In this document: positions 45,512-58,509 of the stretch, one piece after another | Numbering within the stretch: position 1 is the first letter of the stretch | Layout: every line of letters starts with the position of its first letter | From: Odobenus rosmarus divergens | Lineage: Eukaryota > Chordata > Mammalia > Carnivora > Odobenidae | Assembly (NCBI RefSeq): GCF_000321225.1 | Contig: NW_004451009.1 | Location: 34,790-98,789 of the forward strand | DNA length: 64,000 nucleotides | Direction: 5' to 3' | Position numbers and translations under genes: made by a program | The notes under the pieces: model-generated | What the model was told of the DNA's origin: nothing | The model's database searches: none | What the model saw: only the letters and a program-made list of their open reading frames with translations

Positions 45512-45515
45512 GGAT
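45512..45515. other. Target-site duplication, right copy (GGAT)
   Basis: Matches 39940-39943. A four-base match alone could be chance at about 1 in 256, but it falls at exactly the expected place next to the LTR ends. Confidence 0.8.
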
Positions 45516-47972
45516 GAGAAGAGAACCCTGGACTTGTTCTGGTGATTTTCACTTTTGAAATGCTGCTAATATTGACACAATCTTGGGTTACTTAAAAAAA
45601 CAACATTGCATACTTTTCCACTGAGCTTTCTCCTTGCGTTGCAGAATTAAAATGATGACTAGCATCTGCTCTCAGGACAGCCTGTGAGGGCCTTCTGTGT
45701 GGTTTCCAGTTAGCAGGGCAGTTAAAGAGAGGCTCACAGATCAGGACTGGTGAATGGCCGGAGGACCTCTGACCACCTCACGAGGACAACCCGGTCCCGT
45801 CTCAGAAGCTGTCCAAACTCAGGTGTGGTGACGGATGCCCTCTCCCAGGGGAACCCGGCCTCCTCTGGTCTACCTCATGCACAACCTGAGCAAGCAGGCA
45901 TTGCAGTGTCTCCGGGTGGTGGCCACATGACGGATGCACGAACCCAAGCACAAATCCCACCAAAGGGACAGCATAGCCTAAGGAGCCGTTGCTCAGAAGC
46001 AAGTTGACAGACATAGCGGTGCGTTCTGACAGAAGTCTGATTCTATGTCTACCAGCCTTGATGCGCCAGACGTGCACACACCCAGCGCAATTATCTACCC
46101 GGGCATAGTTGTGCGTGCGTGCATGGATTCCCCTCTGTAAGCGATTGTGGTCGCAGCTCAGCACCACGTGCATGCAGAGGCGCTGAGCACAAGGGGTGAA
46201 AGGCGGTTTCTGAAACAACTAAAGCAGAGCATTCTGCAGCCTGCACTAGATCTGCTGGAAAGTACACCCATGTGCAGAGAAGGGCCCCAACCTGGACAGG
46301 TGGGGCTGGGGAAGGTACAGCCAGTCAATCCTTAAAGAACAGGCAAGAGCCACCTAGAATCTGGTAGATCCCATTCCTACCCCTCCTGGATCTTCCCGCC
46401 AAAGACCTTCCCAAATAGACTGTCGCATGTGACAAACACACACATCGATTCTTTGATCTGATGCTGGCCTGGAATGCCACCAGTCTCTCCACTTCCCTTT
46501 GCCCCCCCCCCCATGCCCATCCCAGCACAACATGTGGGCTCCTCAGAGTCCTCACCGCACGTCTGTTCCCATCGAAAATGGGTTCAACTCCTACCACGTG
46601 TTGACCTCCAGGATGCTGACACCTACGTGGCAGGACTGGGTGCTGATTGTGATGGACACCACTTTTCCACCCAACGGCCTGTTGCAATCTACGTCTGCAA
46701 GCCCACGCTGAAGGCAGGTAAAGCAGCACGCATGGGCTGGATCTAATTAACTAATTATAACACCGTATTGCCGTTCCCCAGTCCAACATGCTGGCATGAA
46801 TGTTTCCCACTCTAGGACTTGCAGAGTATCACTACCAACAAAACTACAAAACTACAAAAACTAGTTTTGTAGATCCAACCACAAAACTGTCTTCAAACAT
46901 AAATGTAAATTTTTAATAAGACATAAGCGTTCCTAGGATACCAATATTAAAATACATGTCTGTGGAGTGAAGCAGCTTCTCTGTAGGATTATATTTTTTC
47001 AATTAGGAAAATATATTTGCAGTGATTTTTGCCGTGTACTGAGGAGAGACAGTAGGAGCTATTGGGCATAAATTGTTCTTTTTTATATTATTATTAATAG
47101 GCTCAGAAATGTGTAGGAAATGAAATGGATTGTACTTCCATAAGAATTTGTTTCATTCAGATCTTTCATGAAGAGCACACTCTGAATTTATTTTTCACTA
47201 TACTGATATTAGGTTATTAATTTTACAGCCTTTTGTAAGAGTTTGAATACGTCACATTCTATTTAACTCCCATTTTGAAAAAGTAGAATTCAATTAGGTG
47301 ATCAGAGAACAAACATATCCCTATTAGGAAGTGTCCTTTTCACATTTAAATCAAGTTTAAGGAGAGGGTGGAGAGGCTCACCAGGCCTGGGGGCAGCAGG
47401 AATGTGGCAGCCAGACTCATTCTCTCTGGGGAATTTTAATCCCAAAGACAAAAGAGGAGATTAAGACAAATATAAATCACCCTCTATATTACAAAGAACC
47501 AAAACATCTTGGACAAAAGGGACATCTTCTCCTAAAGTTCTTTCCGGGTTTCTGTGTTGTCCTTCAGAGCATGCTGTTCCCACCAAGCGGAAGTGAGTTC
47601 CTCTCTGAGCCGACTCCGAGCTTCCTTGCTCCTCCGTCCACCTTGCACACTCCCGCGCCCAGCGCGGACTCCCCCGTGCAGAGGCACGCCAGGACCAGGA
47701 GGCGCAGGACACGGCCCACCGAGCGCTCTGGTGACTGAGGAGGGTCCCACACTGCTCTCTCGCGGGGTGGGATTCACGGTCCTTGCTCCGTGTCCCCTCC
47801 TCTACAAGCCCATTTCCCACTTGGGAATGGGGATCGCGGTTATTTGGTTGCACACTGAAATTGTATAACGCAAATTTTCCTAAATGAGGGTATGAATTTT
47901 TCATTGATTGCCAAAAATGAGCTTATTCCCAGTTCTAGACCATTTTGTATTAGATTTTAAATGCAGAAATCA
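45516..47972. other. Intergenic DNA right of the provirus
   Basis: Mixed sequence. It contains a C run near 46504-46513 and a short near-palindrome at 46852-46872 (ctacaaaa/ttttgtag). Overlapping open frames of 130-147 codons near 45800-46730 and 47460-47900 have no recognisable domain. No repeat was identified. Confidence 0.4.
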
Positions 47973-48160
47973 GGGCACCTGGGTGGCTCATTTGGTTAAG
48001 CGTCTGCCTTCAGCCCAGGTCATGATATCAGGGTCCCGGGATCAAGTCCAACATCAGGCTCCCTGCTCAGTGGAGAGTCTGCTTCTCCCTCTGCCCCTCC
48101 CACCCCGCTTCATGTGTTCTCTCTGTCAGATATATAAATAAACTCTTAAAAATAAAATAA
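47973..48160 (+). mobile_element. Can-SINE (SINEC)
   Basis: Head 'gggcacctgggtggctcatt', body 'ggtcatgatatcagggtccc', CT-rich block, and a tail of AAAT repeats. The flanks aaatgcagaaat (47959) and aaatgcagaatt (48160) form a target-site duplication. Confidence 0.96.
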
Positions 48161-48284
48161 AATGCAGAATTCACGTTTTGAGGAGAGTCATTACGACATA
48201 TTCAGGAAGATACAAGGTATTATCTTCTGGAATTGAATATTATGATAAACAACCAGTTAAGAACTTCTTTAAAAAAAAAAACTT

Positions 48285-48345
48285 TTTTTAAATTTATTTT
48301 TTATGCTATTTTATTTTTTATTATGTTCAATTAGCCAAAAAAGAA
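48285..48345 (-). mobile_element. Very short antisense carnivore L1 3' end
   Basis: 'attttttattatgttcaatt' followed by 'agccaa' matches the reverse complement of the end of carnivore L1 elements. Only about 60 bases are present, so it is a severely truncated insertion. Confidence 0.45.
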
Positions 48346-50029
48346 CTTCTTTGTATTTAATAGAAAGTGAAAATTAAATCTTATGACTGCACATCAAGCG
48401 AGTTTATGCAAAGCACAGAGTTAATAAGACACCATTTATATTTCTGCGTCTAATTCAGGCACCTTCTGTTCTTTCAGGAAGCTCCGTCGGCCCCCAGGTG
48501 TTGGCACCGTGCCCTCTGCCACTGTTTCTCCATTGGAGGGGCCTGCTTCTGCAGGTAGTTGGGACATTGGTGGACCCCCCACCAACATGCCCCACCCTGC
48601 CCCCAGTCTTCTGTCTTTCTCTACTGAAGCCTCCGAGATCACGCTCTGTACTTTTATTTATCTATGCCCCACTAGAGAGTAGACCCTATAGCAGCAGGAC
48701 GCATCGCTAACCCCCGTTTTTTAGAATCAATGTGTGCTAACTAATTTGAAAACTGAAGTGATACAGATTTGTTAGTAAATTAATAAGTGTGCTATAAAAT
48801 GTGTAACGGAGGCCATGAGATTGTAAACTGAGGCAATGTTGGCTAAATAAGCTCCATTTGGACACTCTTGCTAAGCCAGTGTTTACTTCATTTTAGAATG
48901 ATACGTGAAATTATAGAACGCGAATAAAGAAATAAATCTTGAGCTCCATCAGTAGACACAAAGATCACAAGCTCATAGTTTATGGCAAGTGTGGTCTCTG
49001 ACATACTTCAGAATCACCAAAACAAACAAGAGAATGGTTTTCAAACATAAATCCTAAACACAGCTACCCCGTCCTGTTCGTGAGCCGGCCACCGGCAGGC
49101 AGGACCAGCAGCAGGTGCCCGGGGCCGCCCTGCATGCAGGCAGCTGTGGCGGGTGTCTGGGCACATGCCTGCCAGCCCCCAGAGCCTCCCGCACGTGCAG
49201 GATGGAATCTCTCTGAAGAATGAAAGCATAAAGCACACATTGTGAACGGGGCCCAAGAGCAGGTCTCTGGGCTTCGTGAGCCCAGGCCCAGCGCGGGCCC
49301 TGCAATGAACGAAGCGGGCACACAGGGGCCAGAGAGACAGACCCGCCAGAGCACCTGCTTCTCCATGCTCGTCGCCGCAAACCGATCCGTGAGCAGGAGA
49401 CTTTGTCGGCAACTCGCCTCACCGTCCCTTATGTCATTGTCCTAAAAGTGGAAGGATCGTCTATTTATCAAAACACAATGGCGAGGTTTTCCTCCTTGAG
49501 AAAAGTAATAACAAAGCGCATGGCTCCCCACAGCAGGGAGCGGGCCGGGCTCCCTCATGCTGGCAGAGCCGCACACGGGGCCCCGCGGGTCTGTGTCCCG
49601 TGGCACCGGTCACAACGGCACAGGCTGCAGTCCACCAGCAGGCTCTCGTTGGAACCATCCAGAAAGGAAGGGGTTTCAGATTTGGAGAAAAGCTGGTCAC
49701 GGGATTCTGAAGTTAAGTTGCCCACATAAGCTCCGGTTTCGAATGCCTTCCCACCAACGGAAGATGCCGTGGCTCCGAGAAGCTTCATGAAGGCTCCAGG
49801 ACATCTGCGTGTGTCCCGGGGCGCTCCTTGGAGTCTGTGGCTGCTGCTGAGCTGACTTCTTCGTCCGCAACAGCTTTTATTCCTACCGCACAAACACGCA
49901 CCCTGTTTGGGTGACACACACCCCCTGTTTGGGCGAGGCTCACCCCGACCCCGAGTTCTCAAGGGTGAGGTTATGTTTCACGTTCTCCCCCTTCTCTCTG
50001 CAGCCTCCAAACAGCTGCGATACCTCAGA
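48346..50029. other. Intergenic DNA becoming GC-rich
   Basis: No recognised repeat or gene. GC-rich from about 49060, with overlapping open frames on both strands (100-135 codons) that carry no domain. Confidence 0.4.
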
Positions 50030-50240
50030 CGCTCTGCCATTTCCCTCGGAACCAGCCCCATCCTCCCGGGATCACGTCTGCCCCGCGGCTCGGGGCAGCT
50101 GGACAAGGGGAGCCCGAGGCAGAGGCAGAGAGCCGGGAGCACCCAGACCGCACACCCGAAGCTCCGGCGTCCGGGGAGGCGGACAGGGACAGGAAGCCGG
50201 GTGGCCCATGCTCTGGAGCCCCCCAGGCTCACCGTTCCTG
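50030..50240. other. CpG-rich block
   Basis: GC-rich with roughly 16 CpG in 190 bases by eye, an observed/expected ratio near 0.8. It is short for a CpG island and no TATA, initiator or first exon can be identified. It may be an orphan island or simply GC-rich DNA. Confidence 0.4.
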
Positions 50241-50394
50241 GCTTTCCCAGTTCCAAGGTGTTGCCAGTGGAGTGAGGCCCACCTGAGGGCCCAGCAGTAA
50301 AGTCAGAGCGTGAGCTGGGGCGCCGGAGTGTGTGCCGGCCCGAGAACCCACAATGGGAAGTCTTGCCTAACCCCAGACAACGTGAAATACCCTG

Positions 50395-50720
50395 TGTATT
50401 CATTGAACAAGCATTTGCTGAGCGTGTACGATACGCCACGTGCGTTTGCCTCTGGAATGCGCTTGTGAGCAGACGTGTTTAATCCTGCCTTCATGGAGCA
50501 TCCCCTGAGGGAGGCGGGGACACAGAGACAGGCAGAGACAGAAAGACAAAAGCTCCGCGGGTGAGGAACTAGGAAGTGGGTGGAGAAACTGGAGGAAAAT
50601 CCTGGAGATTCCTCATAAAATGAAAGAAGAGAGTGTGGTAAGGAGGGACAAGTCGACAGAGCACAAGGATGCTGGGAAGGTGCCCTGTGAGGGTGGTGAA
50701 ACCTCTGTGGGGCTGGTGAT
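50395..50720 (-). mobile_element. L2-type LINE fragment, antisense
   Basis: 'attcattgaacaagcatttg' then 'ctgagcgtgtacgatacgcc' is the antisense L2 end (usual wording: cattcaacaaatatttattg, then the 'gagcacctactatgtgcca' block). It is followed by 'gccttcatggagcatcccc' and 'gggacacagagacaggcaga', the next blocks in the same order. Confidence 0.7.
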
Positions 50721-53156
50721 GCAGCCGTATCCGTGACTTTAGCAAGGGGACAGAGCCCGATGAGGCTGAGCTGGTATCAGGAGGGGGTCAGGACGTACAG
50801 ACGTCATCCAGCAGGAAATAGAAAACCCCAGAAGCATCGTTTGCTAGGTCATCCTGAGAATTTCTCTCCTGCCGCGTGTGGTTACCTGTGGGGAATAGTC
50901 CGCATGCACACCTGAGAGCAGTCTCTGACCCGACATCCCGGAGGAGTTCTCGGGTCCACTTTGCCCATCACTGGGCTCGTCTCTTCAATATTGCCGCTGA
51001 GTTTGTGTGCCCATTTTACCAGCTACTAACAAAGATGGACGGGATTATTCCAATATGGTTGTAGATGCATCTAGTCCTCGTTTTAGATTTGTCCAGTTTT
51101 TTGAAATATATTTTAAGGTGACTTTATTGGGGTGCACTAATATAATTTGATTGGATAGAAATCTGAATTTTACTTAATTTCAGAGTAGGTAAATCTTCCA
51201 TGGATCCCCCCCCCCTTTTCCATTGTGGGAATTTCTTCGTTGTTCGGTGATGCTAGAAATTTCCTTGTCTTTCCTCCCTGTGTCCATATATTTAAACAAT
51301 GTCTCGTGTAAGAAGCATATAACTAAGTTTTGCCATTTAAATCCAATCTAATGATTTTCTATTAATTGACACATTGAATTGTCTAATCATAGCATTAAAT
51401 AACTTTTATCCACATGCATGTGAAATAATTGAGAAAGAACCCCAACTTGGCTCATTTCCCATCAAATTTTACTTCTATATTTAATATCCAATAAAATATG
51501 TGCTATTTCATGTTGCTTTAACAAATTAGGTATTAAAAATAATAGCACTGATAATAATATTAGAAACTTTTTAGAAATATGCAACCTTAACGGAATCAGA
51601 TTTTTTATAATATTTTTCAATTTACATACTTTTTAAGAGGAGTATGGTAGGATATCCATAAAATAATTTGTATCCTAGAACTTATTATATCAGAATAAAA
51701 ATTCACTAGGGAAATAGAAAGTAAATATGAATTACAAACGTGTAATGATTAAAGGTCTGATGGTTAAAGATGAGCTTTTCCTTGTATTTTTAATGTGGAT
51801 AATTATGGTATCGAGTTGTGGCATTTCAATGTGCTTGTCTGTATTTTAGAGTGATGTGCTAGTTTTATTTTAAAACATCCATGACATCGCAACTATTAAA
51901 GCCTATGAAGAAAAATATACAAGCCTACTTAAAAATGTGGCAGTTTTTTACAGAAATGGTTTCACAGAATTCTTGCAGGGAGTTTACCAGCAACAATGTG
52001 AAGATTGCCCCCCTCCATCACCCGGCTCCCCAGCACGTCGCTCTTGGAGACAATTCTGGTCAAATGTTTGGATAATTCTTCCTAGAAATCACGTACTTGT
52101 GGTTTAGTTTGCACAGATCACACCTGCCACCCTCCAGGATTCCTGCATATCCAGGGGCTTTTCTCTTTGGGGTTTTTTTTTTAAGCAATGATTTTGCTGG
52201 AATACACCCTTCAACAGTCTCTTCAGAAAAGAACCACTGACTGATTCTGTTTTGTTTTGGGCTCACTGGACAGATAGCTTGACCGGGTGGAATCCTACAT
52301 TCACAGTTATTTCCCTCCTATTCTGAAACTATTTTTTACCCAAACAGACCTCAGCCAAGCTGAAGTCTGGGGGGAACATACTTTCACCCTCTTATGGCAT
52401 TTTTCCTCATAGTTTGTGCACGTTTTTGTTTACTCTGCTTGGCGTGGGCTGAGCCTTTTCTTCTTAAATACCTGTACAGTTCTTCAGTCTGTGAATTGTT
52501 CTGTTTTTTGCTACTGTCCATTTTCTCTGTTCAAAGACTCCCACTACCAAGGTGATAAATTTCCTAAACGAAACCCCTTTAACAGTTCTTTGTCCAAGAT
52601 TTCTCGTGGGTTTTTCACTTTTCCCTATGTGTTTGAAATCTTTCCTTTTCTTTATCCTCTGTTTCTTCCAGTGAACTTTCCATTTGATAATAATACCCAA
52701 GGACTATTTTATCTTCTTAGAGAATTATTTCTATGTCATCCTGAGTCTCTCTATGAATGGCAATTATATGTACTTTAAATCACTCTCTCCCCAACATTCT
52801 GTGTTGTTTTGAGGGGTCATTACTTGTCTTTGCTCATCTTGGTCTTTTTCTTTCATCCTAGGTGTTTTCTTTACAAGTCTGATTCTGAACTGTCTATATT
52901 TACAGATGGGACATGAGATGATTTTTCTAGGTATTCGTGTGAATTTCTCTCTGCTGCTTCAGGGCAGGTCTGTCCCCACAGGTGCATGATACCAACCCCA
53001 TATCAAATGCATAATAACATAAATATAAATGCACCGACGTAGATATGCGTACAGAGCCGATTCTTGGGGCTTTGGATCCTCCGATTAAGCCCTGAGTTCT
53101 ACAGCCTGATATATAGCGCTCCCATTAGCAAAAGATTGGTTAAGAATTTATGCGTG
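50721..53156. other. AT-rich intergenic DNA
   Basis: Mostly AT-rich with no gene or confident repeat. A run of C at 51207-51214 and T runs near 52174 are the only simple features. Confidence 0.4.
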
Positions 53157-53653
53157 AGAATAGCCAACCTGTGGAAGGTGTCGAGATGTCCATCGACAGA
53201 TGAATGGGTAAAGAAAAGGTGGTCTATATACACAATGGAATATTACTCAGCCATGAGAAAGAATGGAATCTTGCCATTTGCAGCAACATGGATGGAACTA
53301 GAGGGTGCTATTGCTGAATGAGATAAGTCAATCAGAGAAAGACAAATATCATATGACCTCACTCATGTGTGGAATTTAAGAGACAAAACAGAGGATCATA
53401 GGGGAAGAGAGGAAAAAATAAAATAAGATAAAATCAGAGAGGGAGACAAACCATAAGAGACCCTTAACTCTAAGAAACGCACAGAGGGTTGCTGGAGGGG
53501 AGGAGGGTGGGGGGATGGGGCAGCTGGGGGATGGGCATGAAGGAGGGCACGTGATGTAATGAGCACGGGGTGTTGTATGCAACTGATGAGTCACTAAATT
53601 CTACCTCTGAAACTAATAATAACACTATGTGTTAATTAATTGAATTTAAATTA
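53157..53653 (+). mobile_element. 5'-truncated carnivore L1, relatively young
   Basis: Contains the final codons of ORF2 ('gatgtccatcgacagatgaa', 'caatggaatattactcagcc') and the carnivore 3' UTR ('taagagacccttaactctaa', a G-rich run, 'aatgagcacggggtgttgta', 'ctacctctgaaactaataat'). The flanks aagaatttatgcgtg (53142) and aagaatttatgtgtg (53654) are a target-site duplication with one difference. Low divergence from the caniform consensus as I know it suggests a later insertion than the other L1s here. Confidence 0.93.
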
Positions 53654-53668
53654 AAGAATTTATGTGTG

Positions 53669-54184
53669 TGGCTGAGCAGATGGGAAACCCATCCTTTGGC
53701 TCTGGACCCCCACAGTCCCTGGAATGGGGGTGGAAAAACCAGATTGCCTGAGCTCTGTGCACGGACTGGGGGCTAGGAGGAAGTGGGGCTCGCGCTTCCC
53801 TGGGCTTTCCTGCTGAGGAAACAGGCGGAGGCGAGTGGGCTGCATTCCTAGTGGGAGAAATTTGTTCCCTGCAGACCCCCAAACTGGCAGTCGATGCGGC
53901 GGGACGCTGGTGAGGTTTCTGCTAGCTTCTCTTGAAAACATGTTTTAGCATAAAACAGCTCACACTGAATGCGAAGTGAAGGCAGCAGTGTTCATCTGCC
54001 GTGTGCTCAGCCCCCACTCTGCTAGCGAGACATTTGCCCTCCATTTCCAGACTGATGTTGCGGCAAGGTGAATGTCTAGAGAATTCAGTGAAGATCTTTA
54101 AAGCATCTTCGTGTACAAACCTCACACAAACAGGCTTGCCATGGTGCTCCCCGGATTACCGGACTGCTCTTTACCCGAATTAAC
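53669..54184. other. Intergenic DNA, nothing recognised
   Basis: No gene or repeat identified. Confidence 0.4.
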
Positions 54185-54660
54185 TCCCTCACTGAGTATT
54201 CACTGAGCATCAACTATGCGGGGCTGGAACACAGGCTCTGGGGGGAGACAACTACGGGAGAAGAAAGAAAAACGAACAAGCTTGAGCCCTGTGGAGACTC
54301 ACAGTCTCATGGGGAAGGAGAGACGATAAACCGGGCTGAGGAGCAGAAGGACGTCCTCGGCGGAGAATGGGAAGAGTGGCGCCAATAAGGGGGCCGCTAT
54401 GGAAGGATAAGGGGGTTGGAGGGACGGAGTGGGGCCGGCGGCAACTTCAGAGACATGTTCGGTCTGTTGAGAAGTGACCCGTATACAGACTGGGAAACTG
54501 TCCAGGAGCTTGCTGAGGGCAGAGAATCAGGGACCTAGTGCCACGCCCTAAGTCAGGAGCATCTCTGATGCTTTCTGGGAACAGAGCGTGGGCAGGGCAG
54601 GAGGGGAGGTCAGGGAAGCCGTGGGGACAGGGCCTCGTGGGCCTGGAAGGCCTTCTTCCC
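54185..54660 (-). mobile_element. Probable antisense L2-type fragment
   Basis: 'ctgagtattcactgagcatc' then 'aactatgcggggctggaaca', 'ctgtggagactcacagtctc', and further right 'gggcctcgtgggcctggaag' occur in the order of the long antisense LINE repeat with the familiar 'gggccttgtaggcc' block. It is strongly diverged. Confidence 0.5.
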
Positions 54661-55335
54661 CTGACGGCCGATATCATGTGCTCACAGGTTCACCTCAAGC
54701 CAACGAGGCCACCGTCGCAGCGAGGACGCCTGTGAGGGGCACAGGGTCTGCCGGAAGTCGCAGGCACCGCAAGACCAGGGTAATGGGATGGACAGGACAC
54801 GCCCCTCCCGCCTGCCAGCAAGGCAGAGACGCCCAGACCCACCGCCCGCTAGTCCTGCCTCCCCGGGGCCGCCGCTGGCCGCCCCCCACCCCACACCCAC
54901 AGTCGGAAGAGCTCCCAAGCCTTCCCTGCCGGGGGGCCCGTGAAGAGGAGAAGGCGGGCGGCCTGTGGGGGAGCCCCCGACCCTCCTCCCGGGCAGCACC
55001 CTGTCTCCCTGACATCCTGCCCGGGGAAAAGCCAGGTGGCTGGTGACCCCGATCTGAGGCAGGTGATGGGGAAAAACGGGCATTTGCTGTGCAAAGTGGA
55101 ATGTGCTGTGTTCAGTCTGGTTTCTCCTACTTTGACTTCATTTTTATTTTGGGGGTAAGAAAATTAAAATCTCACATACTAAGTTCTTAACCTGTAATTC
55201 CTGGAAATCATTCTGGAGTCAAGGATTTTTTGTCTGTTAGGAAACAAACGTGCATTTGGAGACTTCCTGTCGGGTTGGGGTGACGCCAGCCAAGGAGGGC
55301 TTCTTGCTGCCAGGAATCTGAGCAACATGGCAGCC
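54661..55335. other. GC-rich intergenic DNA
   Basis: Overlapping open frames on both strands (up to 152 codons) without a recognisable domain. No repeat identified. Confidence 0.4.
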
Positions 55336-55610
55336 GCGGGGGCCAGGCCTGGGGGAGCAGCCTGGGGCGGGCCACGGGCTCTGAACGGGAGGAGAGTCCT
55401 GGCATCAGCCTCAGCCATGTGAGGGGGAATGCGCAGGCCCGGGGCGCAGGGTGAGGACCCAGGGCAACGTCGGCCCCTCCCGCTCAGCGCCGCCTGCAGA
55501 CTTCCACTGTGGCAACTGCGGGCTGACAGATTGTTCGGGTGGAAAGTGTCCAGGGTTCGTCCTGCAAGCCGCGAGGTGCCGGGGAATCTCCCCTCCAGGC
55601 CTCGCAGGGC
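55336..55610. other. CpG-island-like block
   Basis: By eye about 65% GC, with an observed/expected CpG ratio near 0.65 across roughly 300 bases. The word aacatggcagccgcgg is close to a YY1-type initiator motif. No first exon with a splice donor leading to a recognised product can be identified, so promoter status is only a possibility. Confidence 0.4.
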
Positions 55611-58509
55611 CTGGCAGCTCGAACCAGGGGGGCACAGGGGTCCCTGATGGGCCCCCGGCTCTCTTGTGACCATGTGTGAGAGCTCGCCGTGGCCCCAGGC
55701 GCCTCCATCAGATGCGGTTTTCTGTCCGCCCTGAGGAATGGGCCACCCATGCGAGGTTCAGAGACAGAAGTCTGCCCGATTCCAACAATGGCCCCGGAAA
55801 TTCAGAGCGAATCTCACTACCAAAGTTTGGAAGTTGTTTAGCAATTAACATTAATGTTCTTCATGGAAAAACATTCCAACCGTGCGGGTAGGTTTCCCAG
55901 AAGCCCACAGAAGCTCCCAGAGTCCTGGGTGTGACCGCACGGCAGGGTCTGGGCGCCGGGCTTGGTCTGACCCTCCGTATTTCTACACTGTTGCTGAAGG
56001 CAGAGCAGACACCCTCCTCCTTCATCAGGGCCGGAGCCAACCCCATGTCCCCCTGAGTCAGTCTCCAGGACAGAGTGGTGTCAGCCTTCGCTGAATGCCC
56101 GTAACAAGATGGCTAATTGTCGCAGAACATCACCTCCTGGGTGGTAACAGACCCTCGTTCTCGGCAGATGCGTGGCCACCACCCAGAGCCCACCTCGCAG
56201 GGAAGTGGGCCGTTGATAAAGCCCTTCTGGATGAGGACTGAGCAGACAACGTGTCCTTGTGACCCCCTGAGGAGGAGCATCCATTTCTCCTCTTCACGGG
56301 GGCGGGGTTTGTACACGCTGCTGGTGATGAGGGTCCCCTGCTGAAGGATGCCATCCACCCAGGACCAGCTGGGGAACCTCCATTTCCGGGGCCCTTGTTG
56401 AAGCAGCTAAGTTTTCGTTCTGCTCAGCAGGGTTTTGCAAGAAGTCACCCCCACCACCCCAGGAATCCTGGCACCAGCTTGATGAGACAGGCCCTTCTCC
56501 ATCCCGGATTGAGAGAGGAGTCCTGCTCTCCACGGGGACAAGGGGAGAAGGAAAGGAGCATGAACACAGATGGGCTCAGGCTCCTCCTCTGAGCAGCGGC
56601 AGCACGACCCCCACGCCCCGGTCAGCGGGCCCAGGAGCTGGAAGGAGCCTCCCTTCCAGCCTCCCTTCCAGCACCCTCGGGGCGCTGGTGCTGACCGGCG
56701 GAGCTGGACCACGATTCATCATGTTTCAGGTGAGGCCTTGAGGATGTCTCTTTTCCCAAGCCCAGGGTCACAAGGTCACCTGAATACGGTGGTCCAAATC
56801 ACAGGTTGTCCAGACCGAACAGGTTCCCTGCCGTCAGTAGAAGACAGGTGTTTTCTTCGTAAGCTCGGCCCCATGAGGAAGCACGCTGGACTGGGGGCTG
56901 AAACACCAGACCTGCGTCTCCTGACAGCTGGGAGTCCACGGCAGGTGTCGGCAGGGCTGCTTCCTGCGTGGCCTCTCCCTGGCTGGCAGACACCCCTGCC
57001 TTCCTGCTGCATGGGAGGGGCCAGGGCTCTGGCATCTTCCTCTTCTCAAAAGGACACCAGACCTGTGAGATCAAGACCCACCCTCATGAACTTATGGGAC
57101 TCTAATAGTTTCCTACAGGGCGCCACCCCCACGTACGGTGACCCTGGGGCTCAGAGCTTCAGCCTGTGAGCTCAGGGGAGACTCACTTCAGTCCACGACA
57201 GGGACCAGCATCTTCCTCTCTGTGAGCCCAGGAGACTCACCGTGTGGGGCCAGAGTCTCATTTCTGCAAAAGCATTAAGCTATAGGAGCAACAGCTCGTG
57301 TGGCCTTCCAACGCTGACTCGCGAACTTTCTTGGTGGAGGCACTGTGCACATACATCACTTTCCCATACCCTGGTTTGTGGTTCCCCAAACTCAGCATCT
57401 TGTCCTCCAACTGCTCGGTGACCATCCTGCACAGCCGCAGCCCCACAGTCTCCCCCACCCTCCGCCTGTCCCAGCTCAGGCCCTCCGGCGACGGCCACCG
57501 AGAGCCCTTATCGAGAGCTCCAGTCCTTTGAGCCTCATCACCATCTTCGGGTCAGACTCTCGACCCCTTGATGTCCAGTCTCCCCACCTCGCTCCGTGCA
57601 GCTTCCTGAAACACCTCCTTTCCTGACATCCCAACACTTCGGGACCTCTCTTGAGTTGCTTGGTTAAACCACCCTAGTGCCGCTGAGCGCAGCTGGAGAG
57701 CCCTTGCGACACTGAGCCGCATAACCAGGAACCCCGGCCCTCGGGGCACCGTCTGCCCGCCCACCCAGCCCCCTCCCTCCTCACTGCGCCAGCGCTGTCC
57801 TGCCCTCACCGACCACTGTCCTCGGGGAGCTGAAGCAGCCTGAGCAAGGCTCCCATGTGCCCCACCCCCGGCCAGATGCACGTGCGTCCCCGCCTGTGCC
57901 CATGGGCCCTGCCTTCGGCCCTGACAACCACGATGACTCGCCTTGTCCTAGGCAAAGAAAAAGCCCTCATGTGCGCTGGACCCGGCTCATGTCGCTTATG
58001 CGACAGCATTCCTCCAACCAACCTCTGTTTACTTCCCCCACTTCATTGTTTTTCTGCTGGATTTTTCCCGTCAGCAAGCGCGCATGCTGTTATCTGTCCC
58101 AGTTTAAAACACAGTCAAAACAAAGCAGAGCAGAAACCTTCTTTGAACCACGGTGTCCGACAGCTACGTACCTTGAACACTGTGGACGCTTCCAGACCGG
58201 CCCTCCTGGCCCTCGACTCCCCCCAGCCCAGCCCCACCCTCCCCCCGGGGACCTCGTTCTTCTCGCGGTCGCCGTGCCGGGCGCTGTGCATATGCAGCGT
58301 CTGGTCCATCCGAGGCTCTCTGGGCCCATGGGCAGGACTTCCTTCTCTGCCTGAGCTCCCCTTTCTCCAGCACCCCTATCCCACCTCTCAGGCCCTCACA
58401 CCAGCTGCTCCGTGAGGCCGCTCCGGCCCCCCACGAGCGCCCCCGGCCCGTCGCTCTCCCCTCCTCGCCTGGAGGACCTTCCCATAGCCCCTGACAAACC
58501 ACGCATTTG
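55611..58509. other. GC-rich intergenic DNA
   Basis: No recognised gene. Many overlapping open frames (up to 199 codons at 56570-57169 and 186 codons at 57855-58415) sit opposite other open frames and contain no recognisable domain. A small duplication, two copies of cctcccttccag, lies at about 56649-56672. Confidence 0.4.

Noticed and set aside
46852..46872. Near-palindrome ctacaaaa/ttttgtag
   Set aside because: It is short, AT-rich and next to a small tandem of the same letters, and is expected by chance.
56570..58415. Open frames of 199 and 186 codons
   Set aside because: GC-rich DNA open on both strands without recognisable domains or codon bias. I could not link them to splice sites.
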